DNA from: Rhizobium sp. NLR16a
GTDB taxonomy: Bacteria; Pseudomonadota; Alphaproteobacteria; Rhizobiales; Rhizobiaceae
Assembly: GCF_017948245.1 (NCBI RefSeq)
Contig: NZ_CP072868.1
Coordinates: 372,001-436,000, forward strand
DNA: 64,000 nucleotides
Direction of reading: 5' to 3'
Shown here: positions 26,501 through 36,202 of the stretch, piece by piece
Layout: the number at the start of each line of letters is the position of its first letter
How positions within the stretch are numbered: position 1 is the stretch's first letter
The notes under the pieces: model-generated
Databases searched by the model: none
The model's input: only the letters and a program-made list of their open reading frames with translations
What the model was told of the DNA's origin: nothing
Program-made: the position numbers and the translations under genes

Positions 26501-28301
26501 CTTCGATCACCGCGACATCATCATCGACCCCGATCCCGATATGGAAAGGACGCTGGCCGAGCGCCAACGGCTCTTCAACCTGCCGCGCTCGAGCTGGCAG
26601 GACTTCGATAAAAACGTGCTTTCGAAGGGCGCGATGATCATTTCGCGCGCGGCGAAATCGGTGACGCTGACGCCGGAAGCGGTAAGTGCGATCGGCATCG
26701 ACAAAGCCGTGGCCACGCCCTTCGAGATCATGACGGCGATCCTGAAGAGCCCGGTCGACCTGCTCTGGTTCGGCGGCATCGGCACCTATGTAAAAGCGCC
26801 GTCCGAAACCGATACCGAAGTCGGCGACCGCGCCAATGACCCGATCCGCATCACCGCGGCGGAGGTGGGCGCCAAGGTGATCGGCGAGGGCGCAAACCTC
26901 GGCGTCACCCAGAAAGGCCGCATCGCCTACGGCCTGAAGGGCGGGCGCTGCAATTCCGACGCCATCGACAATTCGGCTGGCGTCAACACCTCGGACGTCG
27001 AGGTCAACATCAAGATCGCGCTGGCGGCGGCCCTGCATGACGGGCGGCTGACGCGGGCAAAACGCGACCAGCTACTTTCGTCGATGACCGGTGAAGTCGC
27101 GGCCCTGGTCCTGCGCAACAACTATCTCCAGTCGCTGGCGATCTCACTGACGGAGCGCAAGGGCACGGCCAACGGCCTGGAACTCGGCCGCTTCATGAGC
27201 GTGCTCGAGGGGGCCGGTCAGCTGAACCGCAAGGTCGAGACCTTGCCCGACGACCAAACTCTTGCCGAACGTTATGCGGCCGGCAAGCCGCTGACGCGGC
27301 CGGAAATCGGCGTGCTGCTGTCCTATGCTAAGATCGTGCTCTTCGATGCGCTTGCCGCGAGCGACCTGCCCGATGACCCTTATTTTGCGGCGACACTGTC
27401 GAATTACTTTCCCGTCAGAATGCAGAAGTCGAACGCCGGCGATATCGCCGGCCACCGCCTGCGGCGCGAAATCATCGCGACCGTGCTTGCCAATGAAGCG
27501 ATCAACCGCGGCGGGCCGAGCTTCACCATTGCCATGATGGACGCAACGGCGGCTTCGGCGCCGGAGGTGGTGCGCGCCGCAATTGTTGCCCGCGACGGTT
27601 TCGACCTTAACCGGCTCTGGGCCGAAACGGACGCGCTCGACGGCAAGATATCGGGCGGGGTGCAGAACCGCATTTACGAGGAAATCAGCCACAGCTTTAT
27701 CGTGCTCACGCGCCTGCTGTTGAAAACCGCCATGACCAAAGCCGATATGGCCGAGGTGATTAGCCGGCTGCGGGCGGCTCTGAAGAAGTTGAGGCCTGCT
27801 TTCGCCGAACAGGCGGCCGGCGATGCTGCCGCGCGCCAGTCGGAATATGCCGAAGCGGGCGTGCCTGAAAAGCTGGCAGCCGAAATCGCCAACCTCCAGA
27901 GCTTCGCGCTGGTGCCGGAGATCATGCAGATTGCCGAGCGCACCGGCGAGCCGCTGGTGCGCGCGGCCGAAAATTATTTTGCCGTGTCTAAGACCTTTCG
28001 GATCGCGCGGTTGCTCGCAGCCGGCGGCCGGATCCTCACCTCCGACCATTACGAAAATCTGGCGCTGGCGCGCAGCATCGACCAGATCGCCAGCGCCCGG
28101 CGCGATATCGTCATCTCGGCGCTTTCCGATCACGGCAAGGAGAAGCTGCCCGTCCAGGCCTGGCATGCGCAGGATCGCGTCCGCATCAACCGCATCGTCG
28201 AGGAGCTTTCGAGCCTCAGCGATAGTGGCGATCCCAATCTTGCGCGCATCACTGTTGCCGCAGGCATCCTGACCGATCTTGCGCGCGACCGGGCGAGGTG
28301 A
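23526..28301 (+). CDS. Large NAD-specific glutamate dehydrogenase (L-GDH, ~180 kDa type)
   Basis: 1,591 residues, the typical size of the GDH-180 class (bacterial NAD-GDH family, PF05088). The N-terminal half carries ACT-like regulatory regions. The catalytic domain starts near residue 790 with [38 protein letters not shown], holding the substrate lysines; [17 protein letters not shown] near 967 belongs to the NAD domain. It oxidises glutamate to 2-oxoglutarate and ammonia, a catabolic entry to the TCA cycle. Start 23526 has a GGGAGG leader; an upstream open frame of 50 codons is not needed. It overlaps almost nothing downstream. Confidence 0.95.
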   Translation: [1591 protein letters not shown]

Positions 28302-28324
28302 GACAGTCCGCGAAAAAGGAGCGG

Positions 28325-29713
28325 ATGTTGAATCGCATAGACTGGACAGGAACGCAGCCGCCGAAAGCCACGGAGAAGGGCATCTGGGCGTGGATGTTCT
28401 TCGATTGGGCGGCCCAGCCTTTCTTCACTGTGGTCACCACCTTCATCTTCGGGCCCTATTTCGTCTCCCGCCTGACGGATGACCCGGTGTCGGCGCAGAC
28501 GACGTGGAGCAACATGGCGACGATTTCGTCTGTGATCATTGCCCTGCTCTCGCCCGTTCTCGGCTCGATCGCCGACCAGTCCGGCGCGCGCAAACCGTGG
28601 ATCGGCTTCTTCGCCATCATCAAGATAGCCAGCCTCTTCGGCCTGTGGTTCGCAGCCCCCGGTTCGCCTGTCCTCTATCCCGTGATCTTTATGATCCTCG
28701 CCTCGGTTTCAGCCGAGTTTTCGATCGTCTTCAACGATTCGATGATGCCGCGGCTGGTCGGCAAGCACGAGGTCGGCAAACTCTCCAACACCGCTTGGGG
28801 GCTCGGTTACCTCGGCGGCATGATCGTGCTGATTGCCGTCGTTACGCTTCTGGCGGCAAGCCCGGAAAGCGGCAAGACCGTTCTCGGCCTCGATCCGCTT
28901 TTCGGCCTCGATCCCAAGACCGGCCAGGACGCACGCATCACCGGGCCGATCTCAGCCGTCTGGTACCTGATTTTTATCCTGCCGATGTTCTTCTTCACAC
29001 CCGATGTTCGCAGAGGCCTGCCCTTCGGCACCGCCATCCGCGCCGGCCTGCGGGAACTGAGAAACACGCTCGGCGAACTCAAGGAACGCCGCGGCACCCT
29101 GAAATTCCTGATTGCCCGCATGATCTATCAGGATGGCGTCAACGGCCTGTTGATCCTCGGCGGCGTTTTCGCCGCCGGCATGTTCGGCTGGGCGACGATC
29201 GAAATCGGCCTCTACGGCATCATCCTGAACGTCGTCGCGATCTTCGGCTGCCTGATCGCCGGCCGGATCGACAAAGGCGTCGGTTCGAAAGTGACCGTCG
29301 CCATCAGCCTCACCATGCTGCTTCTCGCCACCATCGGCATCATCTCCACCGGGCCGGGCTACACCCTGTTTGGCCTGATGGCGCTGCCGACGGCCGATTC
29401 CGGCGGCCTCTTCGGCACCGCCGCGGAAAAGGCCTATATCCTTTACGGCCTGCTGATCGGGCTCGCCTTCGGGCCGGTGCAGGCCTCGTCGCGCTCTTAT
29501 CTCGCGCGCAGCGTCAGCCTTGAGGAAGCCGGCCGCTACTTCGGCCTCTATGCGCTTTCGGGACGCGCCACCAGTTTCATGGCGACGCTGCTCTTCTCGC
29601 TGGTGACCTATATGAGCGGCTCAGCGCGGCTCGGAATGGCAACGCTGATCCTGTTTCTCGCTGGCGGGCTGGTGCTGCTGGTCCGCACGCCTTATCCCGC
29701 CGACCGAGCCTGA
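28325..29713 (+). CDS. MFS transporter, UMF1/Atg22-like
   Basis: 462-residue membrane protein with around 12 helices. WAWMFFDWAAQPFFTVVTTFIFGPYF at the start and FNDSMMPRLVGKHEVGKLSNTAWGLGYLGG in the first half are hallmarks of the UMF1 (Atg22-related) transporters, some of which export amino acids. It lies 23 bases past GDH with an AGGAGCGG ribosome site, so it is likely in the same operon; transport of an amino acid linked to glutamate metabolism is plausible but unproven. Confidence 0.85.
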   Translation: MLNRIDWTGTQPPKATEKGIWAWMFFDWAAQPFFTVVTTFIFGPYFVSRLTDDPVSAQTTWSNMATISSVIIALLSPVLGSIADQSGARKPWIGFFAIIKIASLFGLWFAAPGSPVLYPVIFMILASVSAEFSIVFNDSMMPRLVGKHEVGKLSNTAWGLGYLGGMIVLIAVVTLLAASPESGKTVLGLDPLFGLDPKTGQDARITGPISAVWYLIFILPMFFFTPDVRRGLPFGTAIRAGLRELRNTLGELKERRGTLKFLIARMIYQDGVNGLLILGGVFAAGMFGWATIEIGLYGIILNVVAIFGCLIAGRIDKGVGSKVTVAISLTMLLLATIGIISTGPGYTLFGLMALPTADSGGLFGTAAEKAYILYGLLIGLAFGPVQASSRSYLARSVSLEEAGRYFGLYALSGRATSFMATLLFSLVTYMSGSARLGMATLILFLAGGLVLLVRTPYPADRA

Positions 29714-29720
29714 CAATTCT

Positions 29721-29740
29721 CCGGCACGTGTCAGTGCCGG
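29721..29740. terminator. Hairpin between convergent UMF1 transporter and purH
   Basis: CCGGCAC-N6-GTGCCGG, a perfect 7-bp stem beginning 7 bases after the transporter stop; the purH stop lies within its loop and right arm. No U-run on either side, so termination may be weak. Confidence 0.55.
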
Positions 29741-31347
29741 AAATGGCGCATGCCGGTGAAGACCATCGCGACGCCGTGTTCGTTGGCGGCATCGATGACC
29801 TCCTGGTCTCGCATCGAACCGCCCGGCTGAATGACCGCTGTCGCCCCTGCGGCGATCATCGACAGAAGACCATCGGCAAATGGCAGGAAGGCTTCGGAAG
29901 CAACCGCCGAGCCTTGCGTCATCGGCGAGGGGAGGCCAAGCGCCTTGGCGGCCTCTTCGGCTTTCAGCGCGGCAATGCGGGCGGAATCCACCCGGCTCAT
30001 CTGGCCGGCGCCGATTCCAGCCGTCTGGCCATCCTTGGCATAGACCACGGCATTCGATTTGACATGTTTGCCGACTTTGAAGGCAAACTTCATATCATCA
30101 AGCTCCTGCGCCGTCGGCGCACGCTTGGTGACGACCTTGAGCTCCAGATCCTCGATCATGCCGTTGTCGCGACTCTGGACGAGCAGGCCGCCGGAAACGG
30201 TCTTCGCCGTCAGTCCTGGGGCGCGCGGATCGGGCAGGCCACCGGCCGACAGCAGCCGCAGGTTCGGCTTGCGAGCGACGATAGCCCTGGCCTCCTCGGT
30301 GACATCGGGCGCGATGATCACTTCGGTGAAGAGCTTGACGATCTCCTCCGCCGTTTCGGCATCCAATATCCGGTTGAGGGCGATGATGCCGCCGAATGCG
30401 GAAACGGAATCGCAGGCAAGCGCCCGCTGATAGGCTTCCACCAGGCTCGAGCCGGTGGCGACGCCGCAGGGATTGGCATGTTTGATGATCGCGCAGGCGG
30501 GCGCCTTTTCCGGCAGGAATTCGGCGACGAGTTCATAGGCGGCATCGGTGTCGTTGATATTGTTATAGGAGAGCTGCTTGCCCTGCAGCAGGACGGCCGT
30601 CGAAACGCCCGGGCGCTTCTCGCCCGTGACGTAGAAGGCCGCCTTCTGGTGCGGATTTTCGCCGTAACGCATCTCTTCCTTCAGCACACCGCCGATGACG
30701 CGGTGGCGCGGCGTGTCGATCGCCAGCGCTTCGGCAAACCAGTTGGAAATCGTGGCATCATAGGCCGCGGTTCGGGCATAGGCCTTGGCAGCCATGCGCT
30801 GGCGGAAGGCATAGGCGGTCTTGCCGTCATCCGCCGAAAGCTGCTCCTTGAACTCGGCATAATCGTCTGGGTCTGTCAGGATGGTCACATAGGCATGGTT
30901 CTTGGCCGATGCACGGATCATCGCCGGACCGCCGATGTCGATATTTTCGACGGTCGTCGGATAATCGCCGCCGGCCGCGCGTACCTCTTCGAAAGGATAG
31001 AGGTTGATGACGGCCAGATCGATGCCCTCGATCCCGTGCTTTTTCATCGCTTCCTGGTGTTCGCCGTCATCGCGGATCGCCAGCAGGCCGCCATGCACGA
31101 TCGGATGCAGCGTCTTGACGCGCCCATCCATGATCTCGGGAAAGCCGGTGATCTCGGAGACGTCGGTGACCACCAGACCGGCAGCGGCGATCGCCTTGTA
31201 GGTGCCGCCGGTCGACAGCAGCCGCACGCCTCTTTCGGACAATGTCCGGGCGAGCTCGACGATGCCGGTCTTGTCGAACACGGAGAGGAGTGCGGTCTTG
31301 ATTTCGACCTTGTCCGGGGCGGGGATCTTTTTGGAAATGACGGCCAT
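29731..31347 (-). CDS. purH: Bifunctional AICAR transformylase / IMP cyclohydrolase
   Basis: 538 residues, standard PurH length. Catalyses the last two steps to IMP, using 10-formyl-tetrahydrofolate. N-terminal cyclohydrolase domain: [18 protein letters not shown] and [14 protein letters not shown]; the C-terminal transformylase domain has [28 protein letters not shown] and [11 protein letters not shown] (the catalytic Lys-His). GGAGAAGG precedes the ATG at 31347. It follows the heparinase-like gene on the same strand with a 202-bp gap. Confidence 0.97.
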   Translation of the reverse strand: MAVISKKIPAPDKVEIKTALLSVFDKTGIVELARTLSERGVRLLSTGGTYKAIAAAGLVVTDVSEITGFPEIMDGRVKTLHPIVHGGLLAIRDDGEHQEAMKKHGIEGIDLAVINLYPFEEVRAAGGDYPTTVENIDIGGPAMIRASAKNHAYVTILTDPDDYAEFKEQLSADDGKTAYAFRQRMAAKAYARTAAYDATISNWFAEALAIDTPRHRVIGGVLKEEMRYGENPHQKAAFYVTGEKRPGVSTAVLLQGKQLSYNNINDTDAAYELVAEFLPEKAPACAIIKHANPCGVATGSSLVEAYQRALACDSVSAFGGIIALNRILDAETAEEIVKLFTEVIIAPDVTEEARAIVARKPNLRLLSAGGLPDPRAPGLTAKTVSGGLLVQSRDNGMIEDLELKVVTKRAPTAQELDDMKFAFKVGKHVKSNAVVYAKDGQTAGIGAGQMSRVDSARIAALKAEEAAKALGLPSPMTQGSAVASEAFLPFADGLLSMIAAGATAVIQPGGSMRDQEVIDAANEHGVAMVFTGMRHFRH

Positions 31348-31381
31348 GAACCTTCTCCGTTCGGGCTTCGGAAGATATCCG

Positions 31382-31425
31382 CTAGAGCATGAGGCCGAAA
31401 AGTGTAAGCGGCTTTCGGACGAAAT
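31382..31425. repeat. Fragment of a rhizobial palindromic repeat, type D
   Basis: CTAGAGCATGAGGCCGAAA followed by CGGCTTTCGGAC; arms CCGAAA/TTTCGG around GTGTAAGCGGC. Looks like a degraded copy of a common rhizobial intergenic palindrome. The rest of this 202-bp gap between purH and the heparinase-like gene shows nothing clear. Confidence 0.45.
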
Positions 31426-31549
31426 CTGCCTTAGGGACGTTTTCTTGCTGTCGCCGCGTTAGCACAGCTTTGACGTCACGCAAACAGCGCTGATGCTCTG
31501 CCTTTCGATTTAGTCCCGAATTTGAATTTTGGCCAGTTGGCCGTCCCGT

Positions 31550-33223
31550 CTAAGCTTTACGGGAGAGGAACCAGCGGATCTCCGTCTTCTCGGCCAGATC
31601 GAAATCGATCTCGATCTGGTCCGAGCCACAAATGCCGGAGCTGTCGGCAAAGAAGATGTCCTCGGAAACCAGGACTTCATTTCCGGGCGCGGAAAACAGC
31701 CAGCTTTCGCCGTCCGGCGCCATCAGCAGCACGGATTCTCCATCGCTCTGCTGCAGAACGATGGAAGGATGAATATGAAAACGGGCGACGGCCTTCAGGG
31801 GGTCGTCACTTTCATATCCTTCACGCCGGATGAGCCGGTCGTGGCCTGTCACCATCGAACCCGCAGCATTGAGCGTCAGCTCACGCTCGTGCAGCACGCC
31901 GAACAGCTTGAGATAACCGTCATGGCTGAGCTTGATGCTGTCGCGCCCATCCTCCGTTTCGACACGTTCGACGGTGACGGTCTTCACCGGTTCGGTGATT
32001 GCGTGATCGAGGAAAGGCGAGCGTGAAAAACGGCTGGATGAGGTGTCGTTGAGGATGACGGTCGAATGCGCCGCGGTCGTGCGCGCCATCTGCACATAGC
32101 GGTGTCCGGCAAATTTCGGCGAGCCGGAATTGACGATGAAGCGATGGCGGCCGGACGACATTTCGAATGAAAGGCTGCCGGCATGCGCGGTGCGCACTGC
32201 GCCGCCCGAAGGCGGCGTCCCGGTATCGGCGATTATGACGGTCTTGCCCCCGGAAAGCCGCTGATAGCGCGACTGCGGCAAAGCCTTGAACGGCTGGCCG
32301 GCGGTCTCGTCATATCTGAGCACCGACATCAGCTCATTGGCGAGCGTCGAGGTTGCGCCGTTGAAAAGCGCCAGGTCCCCGTCCTGATGCCGGAAAAACC
32401 GCAAAGCGGGATACATGCGGTCGATGCCGGAGATCAGCTTCTGCGGCAGGTCATGGCCGAGATTGACGTAAGTCTGCCGCAGCGGCAGCAGGTCGAGCAA
32501 CAGTTCCAAGCCGATGCGCGGGTTGCGCGAGATGTGGCCGCCATCCGGCAGAATCTGGCTATCGAATTGACGGTCGAGCGCCTGCGCCGCTCTCCGAAGC
32601 GTGGAGGCGCGGGCCGGCATGGCGACGGAGGCCATGGCGAGCGCGATGCGTAGCCGGAACAGCTCCAGACCGCCAAGCGTATAGGGCGCCACGCGATGCA
32701 GGAACCTGACCTGGAAAGCGAGCGACTTCATGAAGCGCCGATAAAAGCCGCGATCGGCGTTCTGCAGCACAACAGGCGAATGTGACAGCCAGGCAATGAC
32801 GCGCTGGGCGGTGACGTCGGTCTCCCAGGCAATTCCTTCCATGCGGCCGGCATGGATGGAAAGCCAGCTGTCGACGATCGCTCGGGCAACCGCCGCGCTG
32901 CGTTCCGTCTTGTGCGCACGCATGTGCCGCAGCCAGCCGAAGCTGTGCAGGCGGGTCGCAAAGGGCCGCGAAGGCAGGGTGAAGGTGAAGGGCGATTTGC
33001 CGTTCGTTTCCAGCATGCGCCCGGCCAGGAGGAAACGTCCATTGAGAATTTCGTCCGCCACATGTGAATCGATGCCGCGAAGATCGGTCGGGGCGACGAT
33101 CAGGCGCTCGGGCGGTTTGATCGAATGGCGAATGAGCTTCAGGCGCAGCAACGCGACGCGGCGCAAGGCGCGCCGCCAAGCCTCCCGAACATACATGCTC
33201 GCAAAACGCCGACCGGACTGCAT
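31550..33223 (-). CDS. Heparinase II/III-family protein
   Basis: 557 residues. The first half is an alpha-helical toroid-like region (FHSFGWLRHM, GIAWETDVTAQRVIAWLSHS, GGHISRNPRIGLELLLDLLPLRQ), and the second half is the beta-rich heparinase II/III C-terminal fold (ADTGTPPSGGAVRTAHAGSLSFEMSSGRHRFIVNSGSP). The family includes polysaccharide lyases for uronic-acid glycans, but rhizobial members in this rsmB-purH context have no proven substrate. No signal peptide is visible at this start, so the place of action is unclear. 200-bp AT-rich gap upstream. Confidence 0.85.
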   Translation of the reverse strand: MQSGRRFASMYVREAWRRALRRVALLRLKLIRHSIKPPERLIVAPTDLRGIDSHVADEILNGRFLLAGRMLETNGKSPFTFTLPSRPFATRLHSFGWLRHMRAHKTERSAAVARAIVDSWLSIHAGRMEGIAWETDVTAQRVIAWLSHSPVVLQNADRGFYRRFMKSLAFQVRFLHRVAPYTLGGLELFRLRIALAMASVAMPARASTLRRAAQALDRQFDSQILPDGGHISRNPRIGLELLLDLLPLRQTYVNLGHDLPQKLISGIDRMYPALRFFRHQDGDLALFNGATSTLANELMSVLRYDETAGQPFKALPQSRYQRLSGGKTVIIADTGTPPSGGAVRTAHAGSLSFEMSSGRHRFIVNSGSPKFAGHRYVQMARTTAAHSTVILNDTSSSRFSRSPFLDHAITEPVKTVTVERVETEDGRDSIKLSHDGYLKLFGVLHERELTLNAAGSMVTGHDRLIRREGYESDDPLKAVARFHIHPSIVLQQSDGESVLLMAPDGESWLFSAPGNEVLVSEDIFFADSSGICGSDQIEIDFDLAEKTEIRWFLSRKA

Positions 33224-33423
33224 ATTCTATTGTCTATTGACCCTCATGGTTAAGAATAGGTGAAAAGCAGCCGATTTCATCGCCCACAATGAATTAATTC
33301 GTTACAAATTTCGAATATACGAAAATTGTTGCACGTAATTCCGTCGCTACGCAAAGAACGACAGCTGTGCTGCGGGCGTGTAATCAGCGCATGAGACGGT
33401 TTCGGGCGACGAGGTTGAAGCAA

Positions 33424-34812
33424 TCAGGCGGCTCGCCGCAGCATCACCGCGTAGAAGCCGTCGAGGCCGGAGGCAATGCCGTCCGGCATTTTCAGCATGG
33501 TCGGAAGCGTGCGGAATTCACCGAGCGACGTGATCGCCGCTTCAAGACCGGGCCAGTCGCCCGCGCTGATCGGCACACGCTCGATCGCGTCCGTATTGGA
33601 AACAACGCGGGCGACCACCTCCTCGCCTTCGGCCGGATCGAGCGAGCAGTTCGAAAACACCAGCGTGCCTCCGGGTTTCAGCAAGGTCAGCGCATGACGC
33701 AGCAGCCGCTCCTGCAGCGCCGCCAGCCTCGCAATATCATCCGGCCCCTTGGTCCACAGCACGTCAGGGTGCCGGCGCGTCGTGCCGGTGGAAGAGCAGG
33801 GGGCGTCGAGCAGGATGGCATCGAAGCCTTCCGTCGGCTTGAATGTCGTCAGATCCGTCGCAACCGTTTCCGCGTTGAGGCCAAGCCGGTCGAGATTCGA
33901 CCGCAGCCGTCTCAGCCGGCTTTCCGACTGATCGAGTGCGGTCACCGCGCCGCCGGCAAGGATGAGCTGCGCTGTCTTGCCGCCAGGCGCAGCACAGAGA
34001 TCGGCGGCACGTTTGCCCGACAGATCACCGAAAAGCCTGGCCGGAATGCTTGCCGCCGCATCCTGCACCCACCACGCACCGTCGTCGAAGCCCTCGAGTG
34101 AAGGAATTCCGCCGTCAAAGGCGGCAAGCCGCACGCCGCCCGTCGGCAGGGCAACGCCGTTCAGCTTCTTCGCCCAGGCTTCGGCGTCGGATTTGACGGT
34201 CAAATCGATCGCCGCAGGTTCGAGCTGCGATTGCGCGATCGCCAGCGCCGCGTCGCGGCCATAAGCCTTTTCCAGCCGTGCGAGGAACCAGCCCGGCATC
34301 GGCGGAACCTTACCGATCTTCTCCAGCACCTCGTCCTTTTCACGGCCGAGCCGGCGCAGCACCGCATTGACCAGCTTTGCGAAGCGGCGATTGCGTGGAT
34401 CCAGGTTGGCCTGCTCGACGGCAAGATCGACGGCCGAATGATCCGGCACGTCGAGATAAAGGATCTGCGCCGCCGCGATTGCCAGAACATGGTGTAAGGC
34501 CCGCGCACCCTCCGGCAGCGGCGATTCCAGCAGCGAGGCAATTGCGGCGTCGATGCGCGGCAGGTGGCGCAGCGTCGTGTTGAGAATGGCGCGGACGAGG
34601 GCGCGATCGCTTTCGCCAAGCGCCTTGTAGGCCGGATTGCCGTGTTCATGATCGAGAGCGCCGTCGAGCGACAGCTTTCGGTCGACGACGGCTGCCAGAA
34701 TTTTTGCGGCCGCCGCCCGGGTCTGCAGGCCCGGCTTGGCTGGCGCCGATCGGCCGGCGAAGGGTTTCTGTTGGCGGAATGGCTTTTTCGTGCCGTCTGA
34801 ATTCAAGACCAC
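33424..34812 (-). CDS. rsmB: RsmB-family 16S rRNA (cytosine-C5) methyltransferase
   Basis: 462 residues. N-terminal NusB-like domain ([21 protein letters not shown]) and C-terminal SAM-dependent methyltransferase: [17 protein letters not shown] (SAM site), [17 protein letters not shown] (catalytic cysteine motif PCSSTG) and [15 protein letters not shown] (second cysteine region). It methylates a cytosine of 16S rRNA. Start is GTG at 34812, overlapping the htpX stop by 10 bases, so translational coupling is likely. The usual second Cys motif is CSL rather than CSV. Confidence 0.92.
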   Translation of the reverse strand: MVLNSDGTKKPFRQQKPFAGRSAPAKPGLQTRAAAAKILAAVVDRKLSLDGALDHEHGNPAYKALGESDRALVRAILNTTLRHLPRIDAAIASLLESPLPEGARALHHVLAIAAAQILYLDVPDHSAVDLAVEQANLDPRNRRFAKLVNAVLRRLGREKDEVLEKIGKVPPMPGWFLARLEKAYGRDAALAIAQSQLEPAAIDLTVKSDAEAWAKKLNGVALPTGGVRLAAFDGGIPSLEGFDDGAWWVQDAAASIPARLFGDLSGKRAADLCAAPGGKTAQLILAGGAVTALDQSESRLRRLRSNLDRLGLNAETVATDLTTFKPTEGFDAILLDAPCSSTGTTRRHPDVLWTKGPDDIARLAALQERLLRHALTLLKPGGTLVFSNCSLDPAEGEEVVARVVSNTDAIERVPISAGDWPGLEAAITSLGEFRTLPTMLKMPDGIASGLDGFYAVMLRRAA

Positions 34813-35759
34813 GGACCTTTTGGCGGTTGCGAACCACCGCGACCCGTATTCGGAACAGAGCGCGATTTGCGCGACGGATTAGCAGCACGCACCGGTCCCG
34901 TCGAGACACTCATGCCGCTTTGCGCCATCTCCTGCAGCGCGGCAATGCGGTTTTCCGTGTTCGGGTGGGTGGAAAACAGATTGTCCATGCGTTCGCCGGA
35001 AAGCGGATTGATGATGAACATATGCGCCGTCGCCGGATTGCGCTCGGCATCCTCATTCGGCACACGAGCCGCGCCGCGGGCAATCTTTCCAAGTGCGGAA
35101 GCAAGCCAGAGCGGATTGCCGCAGATTTCGGCGCCGTGGCGGTCGGCCGAATATTCACGCGTGCGGCTGATCGCCATCTGCACCAGCATGGCGGCGAGCG
35201 GTGCGACGATCATCGCGACGAGAACGCCGATGAAACCGAGGGGATTATTGTTGTTGTCGCGGTTGCCGCCGAAGAAGAAAGCGAAGTTGCCGAGCATCGA
35301 GATCGCGCCGGCAAGCGTTGCCGTGATCGTCATGGTCAGCGTGTCGCGGTTCCGGATATGGGCGAGCTCATGCGCCATCACGCCGGCGACCTCCTCGGGA
35401 GACAAGGCGGAAAGCAGGCCGGTCGAGGCGGCGACGGCGGCATTTTCGGGATTGCGGCCGGTGGCGAAGGCATTCGGCTGCGGGCTGTCGTATAGATAGA
35501 CCTTCGGCATCGGCAGACCGGCATTACGAGCGAGATCGCGCACGATCGCAAAGAATTCCGGCGCATTGCGTTCGTCGATCTGCTGCGCGCGATAGGCCGC
35601 TAGCACCATCCGATCGGAGTTCCAATAAGAGAAGAAATTCATGCCGGCGGCAATGAGAAAGGCGATCATCATGCCGCCTCGACCGCCGATCAGAAAACCG
35701 ACGAACATGAAAAGCGCCGTCATGAAGGCAAGCAACATGGCAGTGCGAACGAGGTTCAT
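34803..35759 (-). CDS. htpX: Membrane zinc metalloprotease HtpX
   Basis: 318 residues. Two N-terminal hydrophobic segments, then the zincin motif [10 protein letters not shown] (about residues 130-139), two more membrane segments and [15 protein letters not shown] with the third zinc ligand. HtpX degrades misfolded inner-membrane proteins with FtsH. A glycine/asparagine-rich stretch (GGNRDNNNN) sits between the helices. The basic, proline-rich C-terminal tail after NPSRKSRS is not part of the family core. It overlaps rsmB by 10 bases. Confidence 0.95.
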   Translation of the reverse strand: MNLVRTAMLLAFMTALFMFVGFLIGGRGGMMIAFLIAAGMNFFSYWNSDRMVLAAYRAQQIDERNAPEFFAIVRDLARNAGLPMPKVYLYDSPQPNAFATGRNPENAAVAASTGLLSALSPEEVAGVMAHELAHIRNRDTLTMTITATLAGAISMLGNFAFFFGGNRDNNNNPLGFIGVLVAMIVAPLAAMLVQMAISRTREYSADRHGAEICGNPLWLASALGKIARGAARVPNEDAERNPATAHMFIINPLSGERMDNLFSTHPNTENRIAALQEMAQSGMSVSTGPVRAANPSRKSRSVPNTGRGGSQPPKGPWS

Positions 35760-35868
35760 TGCGAATCTCCAACTCGATTACGGCGTCGCAAGCTTTCATT
35801 CCCGGCGACCGCGCATTATGATTTGGTTATTCACCCGCCATTTTCAATATTTCCGGCAGGAGAAGGCC

Positions 35869-36093
35869 ATGCAGGAAGCCGACAACGACAATAGCCAGAC
35901 GCCGACGGTGGAGGGATCGGAGCCGCCGCGCAAGGTACTGTCTCCGGCGGCCCGACGTGCGCTTGCCGAGGCTGAAGAAAGACGCAAGAACCAGAAGCCG
36001 CTGGATCTGCCACCCGAGATCGGCGGCCGCGGCGGAGCCGAGCCTGCACGCTTCGGCGATTACGAGATCAATGGCCGGGCGATCGATTTTTAA
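35869..36093 (+). CDS. DUF1674 / SdhAF4-like succinate dehydrogenase assembly factor
   Basis: 74 residues. The conserved C-terminal tail GGRGGAEPARFGDYEINGRAIDF matches the DUF1674 / SDHAF4 pattern (GG-x-EPTRYGDWE-x-GRxxDF). In mitochondria SDHAF4 helps the flavinated SdhA subunit mature. Start 35869 has AGGAGAAGG; the longer upstream frame lies in the htpX promoter. Succinate dehydrogenase genes are not in the window. Confidence 0.85.
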   Translation: MQEADNDNSQTPTVEGSEPPRKVLSPAARRALAEAEERRKNQKPLDLPPEIGGRGGAEPARFGDYEINGRAIDF

Positions 36094-36161
36094 GGCCGGA
36101 TTGTCGGGCCCAAATCCGGGCCTCATGCAGGCCGTCCAAATTCAGCCAGCCAAAGCAAAGT

Positions 36162-36199
36162 GAGCCGCCCCGGGACTCGGATGGCCGGAGCGGCTCTTT
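36162..36199. terminator. Terminator between sdhAF4-like gene and acs
   Basis: GAGCCGC-N21-GCGGCTC with an inner CCGG/CCGG pairing and TTTAT after it on the plus strand. Lies between converging genes, 4-40 bases from the acs stop. Confidence 0.65.
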
Positions 36200-36202
36200 A
36201 TA

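Noticed and set aside
23502..27038. Two long minus-strand open frames
   Set aside because: Opposite the GDH gene, a common effect of high-GC codon use; no recognisable domain.
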